From Candidatus Poseidoniaceae archaeon (lineage in GTDB: Archaea > Thermoplasmatota > Poseidoniia > Poseidoniales > Poseidoniaceae), in assembly GCA_028353405.1 (NCBI GenBank), contig JAOMOG010000010.1, forward strand, positions 1-49,632: a stretch of DNA of 49,632 nucleotides, read 5' to 3'. Position 1 is the first letter of the stretch, and every line of letters begins with the position of its first letter. Below, one piece after another: positions 1 to 8,164 of this stretch. The translations under genes were made by a program, and so were the position numbers. A model generated the notes under the pieces. That model saw only the letters and a list, made by a program, of their open reading frames with translations, was not told the DNA's origin and made no database searches.

Positions 1-66
1 GATAACCTTGACTTTTCACAAGCATCCAAGGTTCGCCTAATGCCAGGTTTAGTTGGTGGATTCTAA
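1..66 (+). CDS. 3' end of an unidentified gene (partial)
   Basis: An open frame enters from the left edge and ends at TAA 64-66. It gives 21 residues ending in PGLVGGF. About 107 nt of non-coding sequence separate it from rpoP. In many archaea a ribosomal protein L37Ae gene precedes rpoP, but this tail does not look like L37Ae, so I give no product. The fragment is too short to exclude chance. Confidence 0.3.
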   Translation, partial: DNLDFSQASKVRLMPGLVGGF

Positions 67-173
67 GGTTAATTTAGGACACTTCGCCCCGTCTTTTTAC
101 TGAATGTTGCACCGTCACGCGACGGACAGGTTCAAGAAAGGGTGGTTGGTCGGAAGGTTTGGAGTTGTGTGTT

Positions 174-323
174 ATGGCAGAGCTAGTAGATTATAAATGC
201 GCAGATTGCGGAAGCCTAGAATCGTTCCACCGAGAGCGTAATGGTATCAGTTGTAAGGCATGTGGATCCCGTATCTTCATGAAATTGCGACGCAATGGAA
301 CAAAGCGCCTACCTGCAGAGTGA
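174..323 (+). CDS. rpoP: DNA-directed RNA polymerase subunit P (Rpo12)
   Basis: This 49-residue protein is the small zinc-binding subunit of archaeal RNA polymerase (Rpo12, related to eukaryotic Rpb12). It carries two CxxC pairs (Cys9/Cys12 and Cys27/Cys30) that form one zinc ribbon. A basic tail (KLRRNGTKRLPAE) follows, as is usual in the family. The length is normal for the family. The sequence GGAG lies about 9 nt before the ATG and supports this start. The gene stands 70 nt upstream of the RFC-like gene on the same strand. The call rests on size, cysteine spacing and tail. Confidence 0.9.
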   Translation: MAELVDYKCADCGSLESFHRERNGISCKACGSRIFMKLRRNGTKRLPAE

Positions 324-392
324 AATCCGCATAATTTCTGAACCTTCCTTGATGGGAGAGTTGAAAGACCTATGACTTTGAGTTGGTCTTAG

Positions 393-1532
393 ATGGCGAG
401 CTGGCTTGAGGAAAAGGCGCCAAGGCGTTTTGACGAACTTCTTCTGTCAGACCATGTACGTGAATACCTAAAACGCAGTTCACTGCAAGCAAATCCACCT
501 CATCTTCTCATTTCAGGTCCGTCAGGGGTCGGCAAAACTGCTGCATGGCGTTTAGTCGCTAGACAAGTCCTCGGCCCTTCATGGCAAGCTACAACTCATA
601 TTATTCAGGCTAGAGATTTAGCAAAAACATCAGGGGCGATGAAGAAATTTGAGGAATTTCTTAGGCCCGAAGGATCAAGTTCCAAAGATACATTAGCAGG
701 TCGAACTTCCTTGGATGCTTATTATTCAAATCTCTCTCCAGCAGTTGCGGGCGATGTAGCCCCAGCTGGTATTGAATCATCCGAACACAACAAAGACACC
801 AAAATCCCCATCTCAAGAATCATTGTCATTGAAGATGCGGATTTCCTCGGAAAAACAAGACAATCATATCTGCGGCGCATGGTCGAAGAAAGTAGCCGCA
901 GTGCTAGATTTATTTTTACCGCCAAAACCCCTTCGCGAATCATAGAAGCCTTACGTTCTAGAGTCCAGTTAATTCGTTTTCCAATAATTCCTCGTGAGGA
1001 TATTGAAAGCCGTTTGAATCAAATAATTACAGAAGAAGGCCTTTCACCAGATAGGGGAATTATAGGCGATATCGCTCACGTATCAAGCGGGAATCTTCGC
1101 AAAGCAATTTTCTTAACACAATTATTATCACAAAGAAATTTACTTAATGATAGGAAAAACCTGCAAACCGTCTTGGCTGCAACCTCGGTTAGAGAGATAC
1201 AACGCGTTGTTGAAGAAGCACTAAGAGGCAAAGTTCACCAATGGCGATGGGAGAAAAATGGTAGCAAAAATTCACGAGTTCTAAAAGGTGCAATGGGTCA
1301 ATTAGACGAGCTGATGACAAAATATAATTTTGAAGCAGAAGAAGTTGTCGAACACTTCTACAGCCTATTTACTGCCAGCCGCCTCCATCTCGATGAGGCA
1401 GTTCTTTCACAATTATTGATCGCTTTAGCAGAATGTGATGTTTCTTTGAAAACCTCAGCAGTTGGTAGGATTCAACTTGAATTATTTTTACACCAAGTTG
1501 CAGAGATTGGTTCAAAGCAAGTGGTTACATAA
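393..1532 (+). CDS. Replication factor C small-subunit-like AAA+ ATPase (divergent)
   Basis: This 379-residue AAA+ protein is clamp-loader-like. In archaea, RFC opens the PCNA ring and loads it onto primed DNA. A clear Walker A motif, GPSGVGKT, lies at residues 42-49, and the N-terminal wording (W-EK--P--FDELL) is RFC-like. Several canonical motifs are altered. Walker B reads IIVIEDADFL, not the usual DEAD/DEAA form. The sensor-1 segment reads FTAKTPSRI, without the expected Asn. The SRC box reads SRV, although its arginine is kept. The C-terminal third is helical, like the RFC collar domain. It is probably a paralogous small subunit or an accessory loader, not the main RfcS. No Shine-Dalgarno is evident, so the mRNA may be leaderless. 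Confidence 0.75.
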   Translation: MASWLEEKAPRRFDELLLSDHVREYLKRSSLQANPPHLLISGPSGVGKTAAWRLVARQVLGPSWQATTHIIQARDLAKTSGAMKKFEEFLRPEGSSSKDTLAGRTSLDAYYSNLSPAVAGDVAPAGIESSEHNKDTKIPISRIIVIEDADFLGKTRQSYLRRMVEESSRSARFIFTAKTPSRIIEALRSRVQLIRFPIIPREDIESRLNQIITEEGLSPDRGIIGDIAHVSSGNLRKAIFLTQLLSQRNLLNDRKNLQTVLAATSVREIQRVVEEALRGKVHQWRWEKNGSKNSRVLKGAMGQLDELMTKYNFEAEEVVEHFYSLFTASRLHLDEAVLSQLLIALAECDVSLKTSAVGRIQLELFLHQVAEIGSKQVVT

Positions 1533-1570
1533 TCACAACCATCTAATCACAGGATTATTTCGCAAGGCTT

Positions 1571-1644
1571 GGGCGTGTAGCATAGCTGGATAATGCATCG
1601 GCCTCCTAAGCCGAAGACCGCGGGTTCAAATCCTGCCGCGCCCG
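1571..1644 (+). tRNA. tRNA-Arg (anticodon CCT)
   Basis: A complete cloverleaf can be drawn. The acceptor stem GGGCGTG (1571-1577) pairs with CGCGCCC (1637-1643), with one G-U pair. The anticodon stem TCGGC/GCCGA encloses the loop CTCCTAA, giving anticodon CCT (reads AGG, Arg). The T stem GCGGG/CCTGC (1620-1624, 1632-1636) has loop TTCAAAT. The discriminator is G1644. CCA is not encoded, and no intron is visible. Length is 74 nt. Confidence 0.95.
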
Positions 1645-1729
1645 CTTCTGTCACCAAATAGCGAGTGCCATTGTTCAAGAGCCGTAGCATGGTAGCGTAA
1701 ACATGGGCAACCGTAAGGATGGATTGTCC

Positions 1730-2458
1730 ATGGAACACATCCCCTTTCCTATGCCCGAGAAGCGCGGCGCACTTCGTCAAAATTGGAAAAAGTTGACATT
1801 TTTACACTGGGAAGTAAATCCCGATGAACTCCGAAAACATCTTCCAAAGGGATTAGAACTTGATTTATTTGAAGGAAAGGCTTACGTCGGTTGTATTCCG
1901 TTTATTATGGAAAAAGTACGACCGCGTCTGATGCCCTGGGTTCCAGGAATTTCTACATTTGGTGAAACTAATATTCGCGCATATGTCACAAAAAACGGCA
2001 TTCCAGGTGTATTTTTCTTGACCTTAGATGCACAAAGCCGAGTAACATGCTTCTACGCGAATCGGCGATATGGGCTGACTTATCGCCACGCAAAATCAAA
2101 GGTTCATGGTAACCTTGAGCAAGGTTATCATTGGACTTCTAAGAGGAGTAAAGGAGGGTATTCATTAGAAGGCTCTGCAAAGAGCGTAGGTGAAATCCGC
2201 CAAGCAAAAGAAAACACTCTCGAATACTTTTTGTTTGAACGCTATAGCCTTTACACTGAACGGCGTGGTTTGCTTCATCATGGATATACACACCATGTCA
2301 AGTGGTGGTTTAGTGATGGTGAAGTTGAGATTAAAAGCAATTCTTTGGTTGAACATTATGAACTTGGTATTGAAGATCCTTTGACCCCCGACCTTGTACA
2401 TCTCTCAGAAGGAGTAGAGGTTGTAACATGGCACATAGAGCCCATTGCAGGTGAATAA
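1730..2458 (+). CDS. DUF2071 (YqjF-like) family protein
   Basis: The protein has 242 residues from this start. Segments such as FLHWEVNPDELRKHLPKG, LDLFEGKAYVG and FGETNIRAYV match the pattern of the DUF2071/YqjF family, which is widespread in bacteria and of unknown biochemical function. An in-frame ATG at 1703 would add nine residues. I prefer 1730 because family members begin shortly before the TFLHW segment and a GGATGG element sits just upstream. It ends 1 nt before the next gene, so the two are probably translated from one mRNA. Confidence 0.75.
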   Translation: MEHIPFPMPEKRGALRQNWKKLTFLHWEVNPDELRKHLPKGLELDLFEGKAYVGCIPFIMEKVRPRLMPWVPGISTFGETNIRAYVTKNGIPGVFFLTLDAQSRVTCFYANRRYGLTYRHAKSKVHGNLEQGYHWTSKRSKGGYSLEGSAKSVGEIRQAKENTLEYFLFERYSLYTERRGLLHHGYTHHVKWWFSDGEVEIKSNSLVEHYELGIEDPLTPDLVHLSEGVEVVTWHIEPIAGE

Positions 2459-2459
2459 T

Positions 2460-2849
2460 ATGGTGGAAACAGATGTAATGTTATTGGATGGAGATTGTGG
2501 TTTATGCACTCATACAGCCGTCTTTCTTCATCCAAGATTAGTTGAGAAATCAAGCCTCCGTTTTCTCGCAATTGAAAGTGAAGAAGGGCAATCGCTAATC
2601 GCTACCTTCGCCGAAAAATTTCAACAGGCGGATTCAGTCTATCTCATTCGAAATGGCAAGCCATACATGAGGTCGGCAGCAGGAATACGCATCATTCTCT
2701 ATCTCAAATGGTACTATCGAATGTGGTATCCCCTACTATGGCTAATTCCGCTACCAATTCGTAATATTGGTTATCGCATCATCGCTAAGTATCGACATAA
2801 GTTTTTCAAACGGCCATCTGTTTGCATTTATCCCACCCTCCTATCATGA
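2460..2849 (+). CDS. DCC-family thiol-disulfide oxidoreductase-like protein (DUF393)
   Basis: This 129-residue protein carries the family-defining DGDCGLC motif near the N-terminus (Asp10, Asp12, Cys13, Cys16). The DCC/DUF393 family (COG3011) is predicted to have a thioredoxin-like fold, and the C-x-x-C pair suggests redox activity. A mid-protein segment (GIRIILYLKWYYRMWYPLLWLIPLPIRNIGYRII) resembles the conserved family core. ATG 2460 is preferred over an in-frame TTG at 2445 because GGTGA precedes it and it falls directly after the upstream stop. The pair with the DUF2071 gene suggests a shared but unknown role. Confidence 0.8.
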   Translation: MVETDVMLLDGDCGLCTHTAVFLHPRLVEKSSLRFLAIESEEGQSLIATFAEKFQQADSVYLIRNGKPYMRSAAGIRIILYLKWYYRMWYPLLWLIPLPIRNIGYRIIAKYRHKFFKRPSVCIYPTLLS

Positions 2850-2887
2850 ATTGAAAGTTTTCTAAACGATGACAATGAGGCGTAACA

Positions 2888-5800
2888 ATGCAAGAAAGGT
2901 CGTGGCTCAAAATAGTCATGGCAATTCTTCTCTCCATATTGGTTGCATCTGGGTCTTATGTCATCACTGACAATCTTAGTAAAACTGAGGACAAAGAAGA
3001 AGAACAAATAGAATGTATAGGTCAACAAATTCTGACCCAAGAGGGTTGTGTTGATCCAGATCCAGAACCGCCAAAACCAGAGGATTGCACTCCCTTACAA
3101 GTTTGGCGTGACGGAAATTGTCACGATATAACCCCGCCACAGAATCTAACATATGGTGCAGAAGTAATACAATGGACGATCGGAGAAATTCACACACTTA
3201 CTCCATCATTTGACGGCGATGGACCAGATTCGTGGATGGTGTATCCGGCCTTTCCAACATTCATTTCCATAGATGAATTTAATGGCGAAATCATCGCAGC
3301 CCCTCAGGCCGAATACAGTAGCACCACCCACGCCATTATCGCCTCAAATAGCGGTGGTGTTTCAACGACTAATCTCACAATTTCAGTAATTAATATTCAG
3401 CCCATGTTTAGTTATCCTTCCCCACAATGGACTTTTGTTTTGGGATATTACGATGAGTTACCATTGCCACTAATTGGTGACATGAGTATAGACAATTGGG
3501 ATATAACGCCAGAACTTCCACAGGGTTTGTTAATCGATTCAAATGGACGTATAGGTGGAACAGCGACCATATTAGGCAGCACAAACCATAGCGTCATCGC
3601 AACCAATTCGGGAGGTTCTACAAGTGCAGAAATTCAAATCATTGTAGTCGATGAAGCTCCATCACTTTGGTATGCAGCACTGGGGAATTCTGCTTTAACA
3701 ATAAGCAAAGGAATTGCAATGCAACCACTGGTAGCCACCAGTTCACAAGGACCGGTCATCACCTGCAATAGTCAGCCACAACTACCACCTGGATTAGAAC
3801 TTGCAACAAATTGTAATATTGAAGGTACAGCAACAGTATTGCTCAACCAATCTGATTTCCTAATTACTGGAACTAATAGTGGTGGTACAAGCCAGTACAA
3901 TCTAACTCTCACCATTATAGATCAACCATTATCGAATATTTTGTATGGAGTAGGAAATTACACCTTTGCCAAGCAAGTTAGCATCGTTGACATTGAACCG
4001 TCTTATGATGGAGGAGTTGCTTTGCTTTGGGAAATTCAACCACAACTTCCAACCGGTATATCATTTGATCAAAGTTCAGGGGCAATCACCGGTACTGCAC
4101 TAAACGTCCATCCAACTACGACATATACTATCTTCGCCAACAACACTGGCGGAACCGGAATGGCATCCCTAACTCTAACATTTGTTGATATCACTCCGAG
4201 CGCAATTTCCTATGCTAGTACAGAGATAATCGTTGAATCAAATCAAAGCTATATGCAAATCAATATTAGTAATTTAGGTGATACTGTAGATACATGGCAA
4301 AGTCATCCGACTTTACCATCTGGACTAACCTTTGCAAGTGGTGGAACAATCTTTGGTACTGCAGATACTCGCGTACCTCGAACTACCTACACAATATATG
4401 CTAACAACTCAGGAGGTTCTTTTGAACTACAGATAAACATTACAGTTCATGATTTTGATACAGATTGGTCAATGATAACCGCTGGGGTAACATCAGTAGA
4501 TTACGGCTCATCTTGGCCATCTCTAATATTGCCATTTGGCCAATGGTCCTTCCCAATACTTTCTGACTGGGACCAACGACCAATCGCTTCAGCAGCATAT
4601 GCTGGACAAGGCAGAGTTGTTGGCTATGGTCATGAATCATTTGTTGCTAAAACTAGTGGTTCAGAAATGACACTTTCAATAAACGCAATGAAATGGGCTT
4701 GTGATGGAGTAGGAACAATTGGTTTATGGAATGATTTCAATCACTTTGAAGATGAATTAGTGGCTGAAGGTTTTACTGTACTAACCTCGGTCACTCCAGA
4801 CCAATTAGCAGGCTTGGACTGTTATGTTGGTGAATTTTGGAATGGTTGGAGCGATGCTCAAAACTTGAAAATTGAGACCTTCTTAACATCGGGCCATGGC
4901 TTAATTTTGGGAGGGCACTCTTGGTATTGGTCTTATTCAAATTCAGATGTTGCTCATAATTATCCTGGCAATAAAATTGCACCTACCACTGGATTATTCG
5001 TATCATCGTATTCTGGTTCAGTTCAAGTAACACTTGGCACAACAGCACCAGATAGATTATTGCGAACTATCCCAGCCATCACCGCACTGCAGAATCACTT
5101 CACAACAGGACCACTAATCGCTACTTCAGATGCGCCTACAGTGGAGAAAACAATATCTCGTAGCACAGCAATGCTTACTTTAGATTTCAATAACTTTTGG
5201 AGTCCACTTCGCGATATGGTTAACACCACAGGATGGACTCAAATTTCAGATAATAATGAATATGATTTAGATGCAGATCCCATTGACGACGTTCTACTTG
5301 CCATCGAAGAAGGATTGTATCTTCGTTTACCTGCTGATGAATTAATTGCCCACCCAAGTTCTTCAGATTTCCCTGGAGCAGTGCCTACAAATGCTGCAAG
5401 AGTAATTGCAAATGTTACAGTTAATGGCGACTATATTGGTTTGCCAAGCGGCTTTGGTTATGCAGGGGCGAGAAGTCATGGCATGATGGGAACGGGACTA
5501 TATGCAGCCCCTGGTGAAGTGATTAACATAACAGTTCCACTCTCCATTGTTGATCAAAACGTCCGTATCCAAATTGGTGCGCATTCAGATTCATTATGGA
5601 ATAAAGACAAACTTGACAGACATCCAAAGGTGCATAGAATCTGGGTAATTGATTCTACAAATATGCAAGTTGGCAACACCTTTGGTGGATTAATTTACAT
5701 AACATTTCCACCAGATTCCACCTTTGGAATGACTAATGTTACAATTGAAAATGCAGTACAATCACCTCGCTATATTGCCGGAGTTACCACTCCTCAACAG

Positions 5801-6901
5801 TGGAATACTACTGAAAGAAATTATCCTGCACCTTGGGCTGAAATAGAAGGTGAGTTCTTCATTCTAACAGTACCATCTTCTGAAATTAGAACTCTTGACA
5901 ATACTGTTGAACTAATGAATTGGTGGGATACTGCACTGCAGATGGAGCATAACCTAAGCGGTTATCTTCCATGGACTAGAGTCGAAAGAGCAGTCTTTGA
6001 TATTCAAATCAGTGCCGGCTGGATGCACTCTGGTTATCCATTCATGGCCCATACAGTAAGCGTTGCAGACGTAGTAAATTTGAGCCATATGTCAACTCAA
6101 GGAGATTGGGGAATGTTCCATGAGTTGGGGCATAATCATCAATGGATGGCATCAACATTACCAGGAAATACAGAAACTACTTGCAATCTTTTCTCAGCCT
6201 ACCTCATGACCGAATTGGTAGGAGTTGACTTAGGAGCAGGTCATGGTGCAATGAGTAATTCTAGTCGCGAAACTAGGACAGAGACTTACTTTAATGCAGG
6301 TTCTCAAATCTCTCAGTGGAGTGTTTGGACTGCTTTAGAAACTCACATGATGATCCAAGAACAATTTGGTTGGCAAGTCTATACATCTGCCTTTAGTCAG
6401 TACTACAATAGTTCACTAACCCACCCAACAAATGATGCACAAGAATACAATTCATGGGCAGCTAGAATTTCTAATGAAACAGGAATGAATTTGATTCCAT
6501 TCTTACGCGCATGGGGCTTACCGATAGATGATGCAACCTTTGCAACAGTTGACCACCTTCCAGTATGGAATAACGACCCACTACGAGGTTGGGTACACGA
6601 TTACCCATCGATACTACAGAGTCTTACAGTAAGCAATATTACAACATCCTCCTCAACTTTACACTGGAATAATTACGATAATGGTACAGATGTAAACCAA
6701 ACTATTTGTTGGGGATTATTTGATGGTGGAACAAGCAAATCTGCATGGACAACTTGCTCAAGTCAAGGGTTAGCGACAGTTGGTTCTGAGCAAAAAGACA
6801 TCACAGGATTGACAACATCTTCAACTTATTATTGGAGAATATTAGGCGAAGGAGCTAGTGGAGATCATTGGAGCGATGCTCAATCATTCACAACAAATTG
6901 A
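2888..6901 (+). CDS. Exported M60-like metallopeptidase with Ig-like repeats and a GATase-like domain
   Basis: This 1337-residue exported protein probably degrades glycoprotein or mucin-like substrates outside the cell. A hydrophobic signal or anchor segment covers residues ~8-26. A Cys-rich linker follows (~40-80). Then come five Ig-like/He_PIG-type repeats marked by N-S/T-G-G at about residues 154, 240, 330, 419 and 507, a period of 86-90. Residues ~560-720 resemble the glutamine-amidotransferase-like domain that precedes M60 in TCAF/FAM115 proteins. The gluzincin site is HELGH at 1078-1082, with a probable third zinc ligand Glu1096 and the M60-typical NLFSAY after it. The last ~95 residues look like fibronectin type III. 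GAGG lies 7 nt before the ATG. There is no C-terminal membrane anchor. The family call rests on the HExxH-x13-E spacing and the HNHQ context. Confidence 0.8.
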   Translation: MQERSWLKIVMAILLSILVASGSYVITDNLSKTEDKEEEQIECIGQQILTQEGCVDPDPEPPKPEDCTPLQVWRDGNCHDITPPQNLTYGAEVIQWTIGEIHTLTPSFDGDGPDSWMVYPAFPTFISIDEFNGEIIAAPQAEYSSTTHAIIASNSGGVSTTNLTISVINIQPMFSYPSPQWTFVLGYYDELPLPLIGDMSIDNWDITPELPQGLLIDSNGRIGGTATILGSTNHSVIATNSGGSTSAEIQIIVVDEAPSLWYAALGNSALTISKGIAMQPLVATSSQGPVITCNSQPQLPPGLELATNCNIEGTATVLLNQSDFLITGTNSGGTSQYNLTLTIIDQPLSNILYGVGNYTFAKQVSIVDIEPSYDGGVALLWEIQPQLPTGISFDQSSGAITGTALNVHPTTTYTIFANNTGGTGMASLTLTFVDITPSAISYASTEIIVESNQSYMQINISNLGDTVDTWQSHPTLPSGLTFASGGTIFGTADTRVPRTTYTIYANNSGGSFELQINITVHDFDTDWSMITAGVTSVDYGSSWPSLILPFGQWSFPILSDWDQRPIASAAYAGQGRVVGYGHESFVAKTSGSEMTLSINAMKWACDGVGTIGLWNDFNHFEDELVAEGFTVLTSVTPDQLAGLDCYVGEFWNGWSDAQNLKIETFLTSGHGLILGGHSWYWSYSNSDVAHNYPGNKIAPTTGLFVSSYSGSVQVTLGTTAPDRLLRTIPAITALQNHFTTGPLIATSDAPTVEKTISRSTAMLTLDFNNFWSPLRDMVNTTGWTQISDNNEYDLDADPIDDVLLAIEEGLYLRLPADELIAHPSSSDFPGAVPTNAARVIANVTVNGDYIGLPSGFGYAGARSHGMMGTGLYAAPGEVINITVPLSIVDQNVRIQIGAHSDSLWNKDKLDRHPKVHRIWVIDSTNMQVGNTFGGLIYITFPPDSTFGMTNVTIENAVQSPRYIAGVTTPQQWNTTERNYPAPWAEIEGEFFILTVPSSEIRTLDNTVELMNWWDTALQMEHNLSGYLPWTRVERAVFDIQISAGWMHSGYPFMAHTVSVADVVNLSHMSTQGDWGMFHELGHNHQWMASTLPGNTETTCNLFSAYLMTELVGVDLGAGHGAMSNSSRETRTETYFNAGSQISQWSVWTALETHMMIQEQFGWQVYTSAFSQYYNSSLTHPTNDAQEYNSWAARISNETGMNLIPFLRAWGLPIDDATFATVDHLPVWNNDPLRGWVHDYPSILQSLTVSNITTSSSTLHWNNYDNGTDVNQTICWGLFDGGTSKSAWTTCSSQGLATVGSEQKDITGLTTSSTYYWRILGEGASGDHWSDAQSFTTN

Positions 6902-6909
6902 CGCCGGAC

Positions 6910-6931
6910 ATAGGGTGAGTTCTATCCCTAT
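6910..6931. promoter_or_regulatory. Palindrome overlapping the probable promoter of the HNH gene
   Basis: ATAGGG (6910-6915) and CCCTAT (6926-6931) form perfect 6-bp arms around a 10-nt spacer. A TATA-like TTCATAAA follows at 6933-6940, about 28 nt before the ATG, which would suit a leaderless transcript. The position next to the box fits an operator. The left half resembles the palindrome upstream of the GHKL gene: 9 of 12 bases match between 6913-6924 and 10054-10065. It could also be a weak terminator of the peptidase gene, since TTTT follows. Confidence 0.4.
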
Positions 6932-6967
6932 TTTCATAAACTCCAACATATACCGTTACTCGATAGC

Positions 6968-8071
6968 ATGCCCAGTAAGAATGCAACATGGAAGAAATAC
7001 ATTTACCAAGCTGTAAATCAGAATCATCCTAAACCTACGGGTATTGAGGAGTTTTACGAACTCATACAGGCCAATGTGGAACTGGATGAACATGATTTGA
7101 CCCCTCCTATTCTCCGAGGAGAGTATGTTTCAGGCGATCTTAATTGGAAACGGAATATTAGAAATGCACTTCAAGATGAGAAAGATAAATTCCGTCTTGT
7201 CAATATCGAAAAGGGCACATGGGCTCTACCCAGAGAGCTATCAAAATATGAAGAGATTAATCCAGAACGGAGTTGGAACATTGTCAGTTCAAAGGCAAGG
7301 GAATATCTTGAACAAGGAACTGAATTTTCATCATGGATTCAATCTCAGAAATACAAAGTATCGGATATTACTGAAAAGTTGATTATGATCGAAAGACTTG
7401 ATTCAGACAAAGCACAGAAAATTACACCAGGTCAAATTGAGAAGGCAATTAGAAGATTAAATGCTGCAGGTGGAGCTACTGGTCGAAGAACGTTGAATTA
7501 CACAGTCGCCATTGAAACAGCACTTGTGGAACTCCATCCTGAACTAACTTGGGCTAGAGAAGGAGATTTCATCCATTCAAAGAAGCGTGATTCCTCAGCT
7601 TCTATTGGATTTGAGCTCGATTCTCAAACTAATCAGGTATTCCAAGACTTTCAACCTGAATCGATTGAAGACGCAAGGACATTTGTGGCTAGGACAATTG
7701 CGATTAGACAAGGACAGCCTCAGTTTAGAGCTGACCTATTAGAAGCATATTCGAGAAGATGCGCAATTACTGGAACGGATGCTATTCAAGCATTAGAAGC
7801 GGCTCACATACGCCCTTATGCAGGGCCAGAAACAAATCATATCCAAAATGGAATGATACTAAGATCTGATGTCCATTCATTGTTTGATAGAGGCCTAGTA
7901 GGAGTAGAGCCTGAAGATTATTCAGTAGTAATGAGTGATGTTCTAGCAAATTCATCATATTCTGATTACGAACAATTGAGGATTCGTTTACCTAGAGAGC
8001 AGAATAAACGGCCTAGCGCTGAGGCTCTATGGGCGCATTTGGAAGAACACGATTTACTTGCTTTCAGATAA
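6968..8071 (+). CDS. HNH endonuclease with N-terminal winged-helix-like domain
   Basis: This 367-residue protein is a likely DNA endonuclease. The C-terminal HNH_2-type module shows Cys265 in RRCAITG, LEAAH280, N294-G and DVH303-SLFDRG, which is the usual His-Asn-His arrangement. Residues ~5-90 resemble the winged-helix domains found at the N-terminus of restriction-type proteins, with a W-K-x-x-I-R-x-A-L and G-x-W-x-L pattern at 60-87. The middle (100-240) I do not recognise. No methyltransferase is adjacent. It converges on a GHKL ATPase gene with related palindromes, which suggests a two-gene defence module. No Shine-Dalgarno is visible; the TATA-like box 28 nt upstream fits a leaderless mRNA. 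HNH identity is firm; the biological role is inference. Confidence 0.85.
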   Translation: MPSKNATWKKYIYQAVNQNHPKPTGIEEFYELIQANVELDEHDLTPPILRGEYVSGDLNWKRNIRNALQDEKDKFRLVNIEKGTWALPRELSKYEEINPERSWNIVSSKAREYLEQGTEFSSWIQSQKYKVSDITEKLIMIERLDSDKAQKITPGQIEKAIRRLNAAGGATGRRTLNYTVAIETALVELHPELTWAREGDFIHSKKRDSSASIGFELDSQTNQVFQDFQPESIEDARTFVARTIAIRQGQPQFRADLLEAYSRRCAITGTDAIQALEAAHIRPYAGPETNHIQNGMILRSDVHSLFDRGLVGVEPEDYSVVMSDVLANSSYSDYEQLRIRLPREQNKRPSAEALWAHLEEHDLLAFR

Positions 8072-8086
8072 TTAATCAGAGGATAC

Positions 8087-8135
8087 CCCTTGAATTGTAC
8101 TACTTAATCAGTCCTATTTTCACCTATTTCAAGGG
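8087..8135. terminator. Inverted repeat between convergent HNH and GHKL genes
   Basis: CCCTTGAA (8087-8094) and TTCAAGGG (8128-8135) can form a perfect 8-bp stem around a 33-nt loop. It lies in the 93-nt gap between two convergent genes, where a bidirectional terminator is expected. The gap also holds the repeated motif CCTATTTTCA (8113-8122), with a second near-copy overlapping it. The function could be regulatory instead. Confidence 0.35.
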
Positions 8136-8164
8136 ATACGCAATGGTCCTAATTCCCGCTTAGA

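Noticed and set aside
1547-1780. 77-residue minus-strand frame across the tRNA
   Set aside because: It covers a complete tRNA-Arg cloverleaf, so coding is very unlikely.
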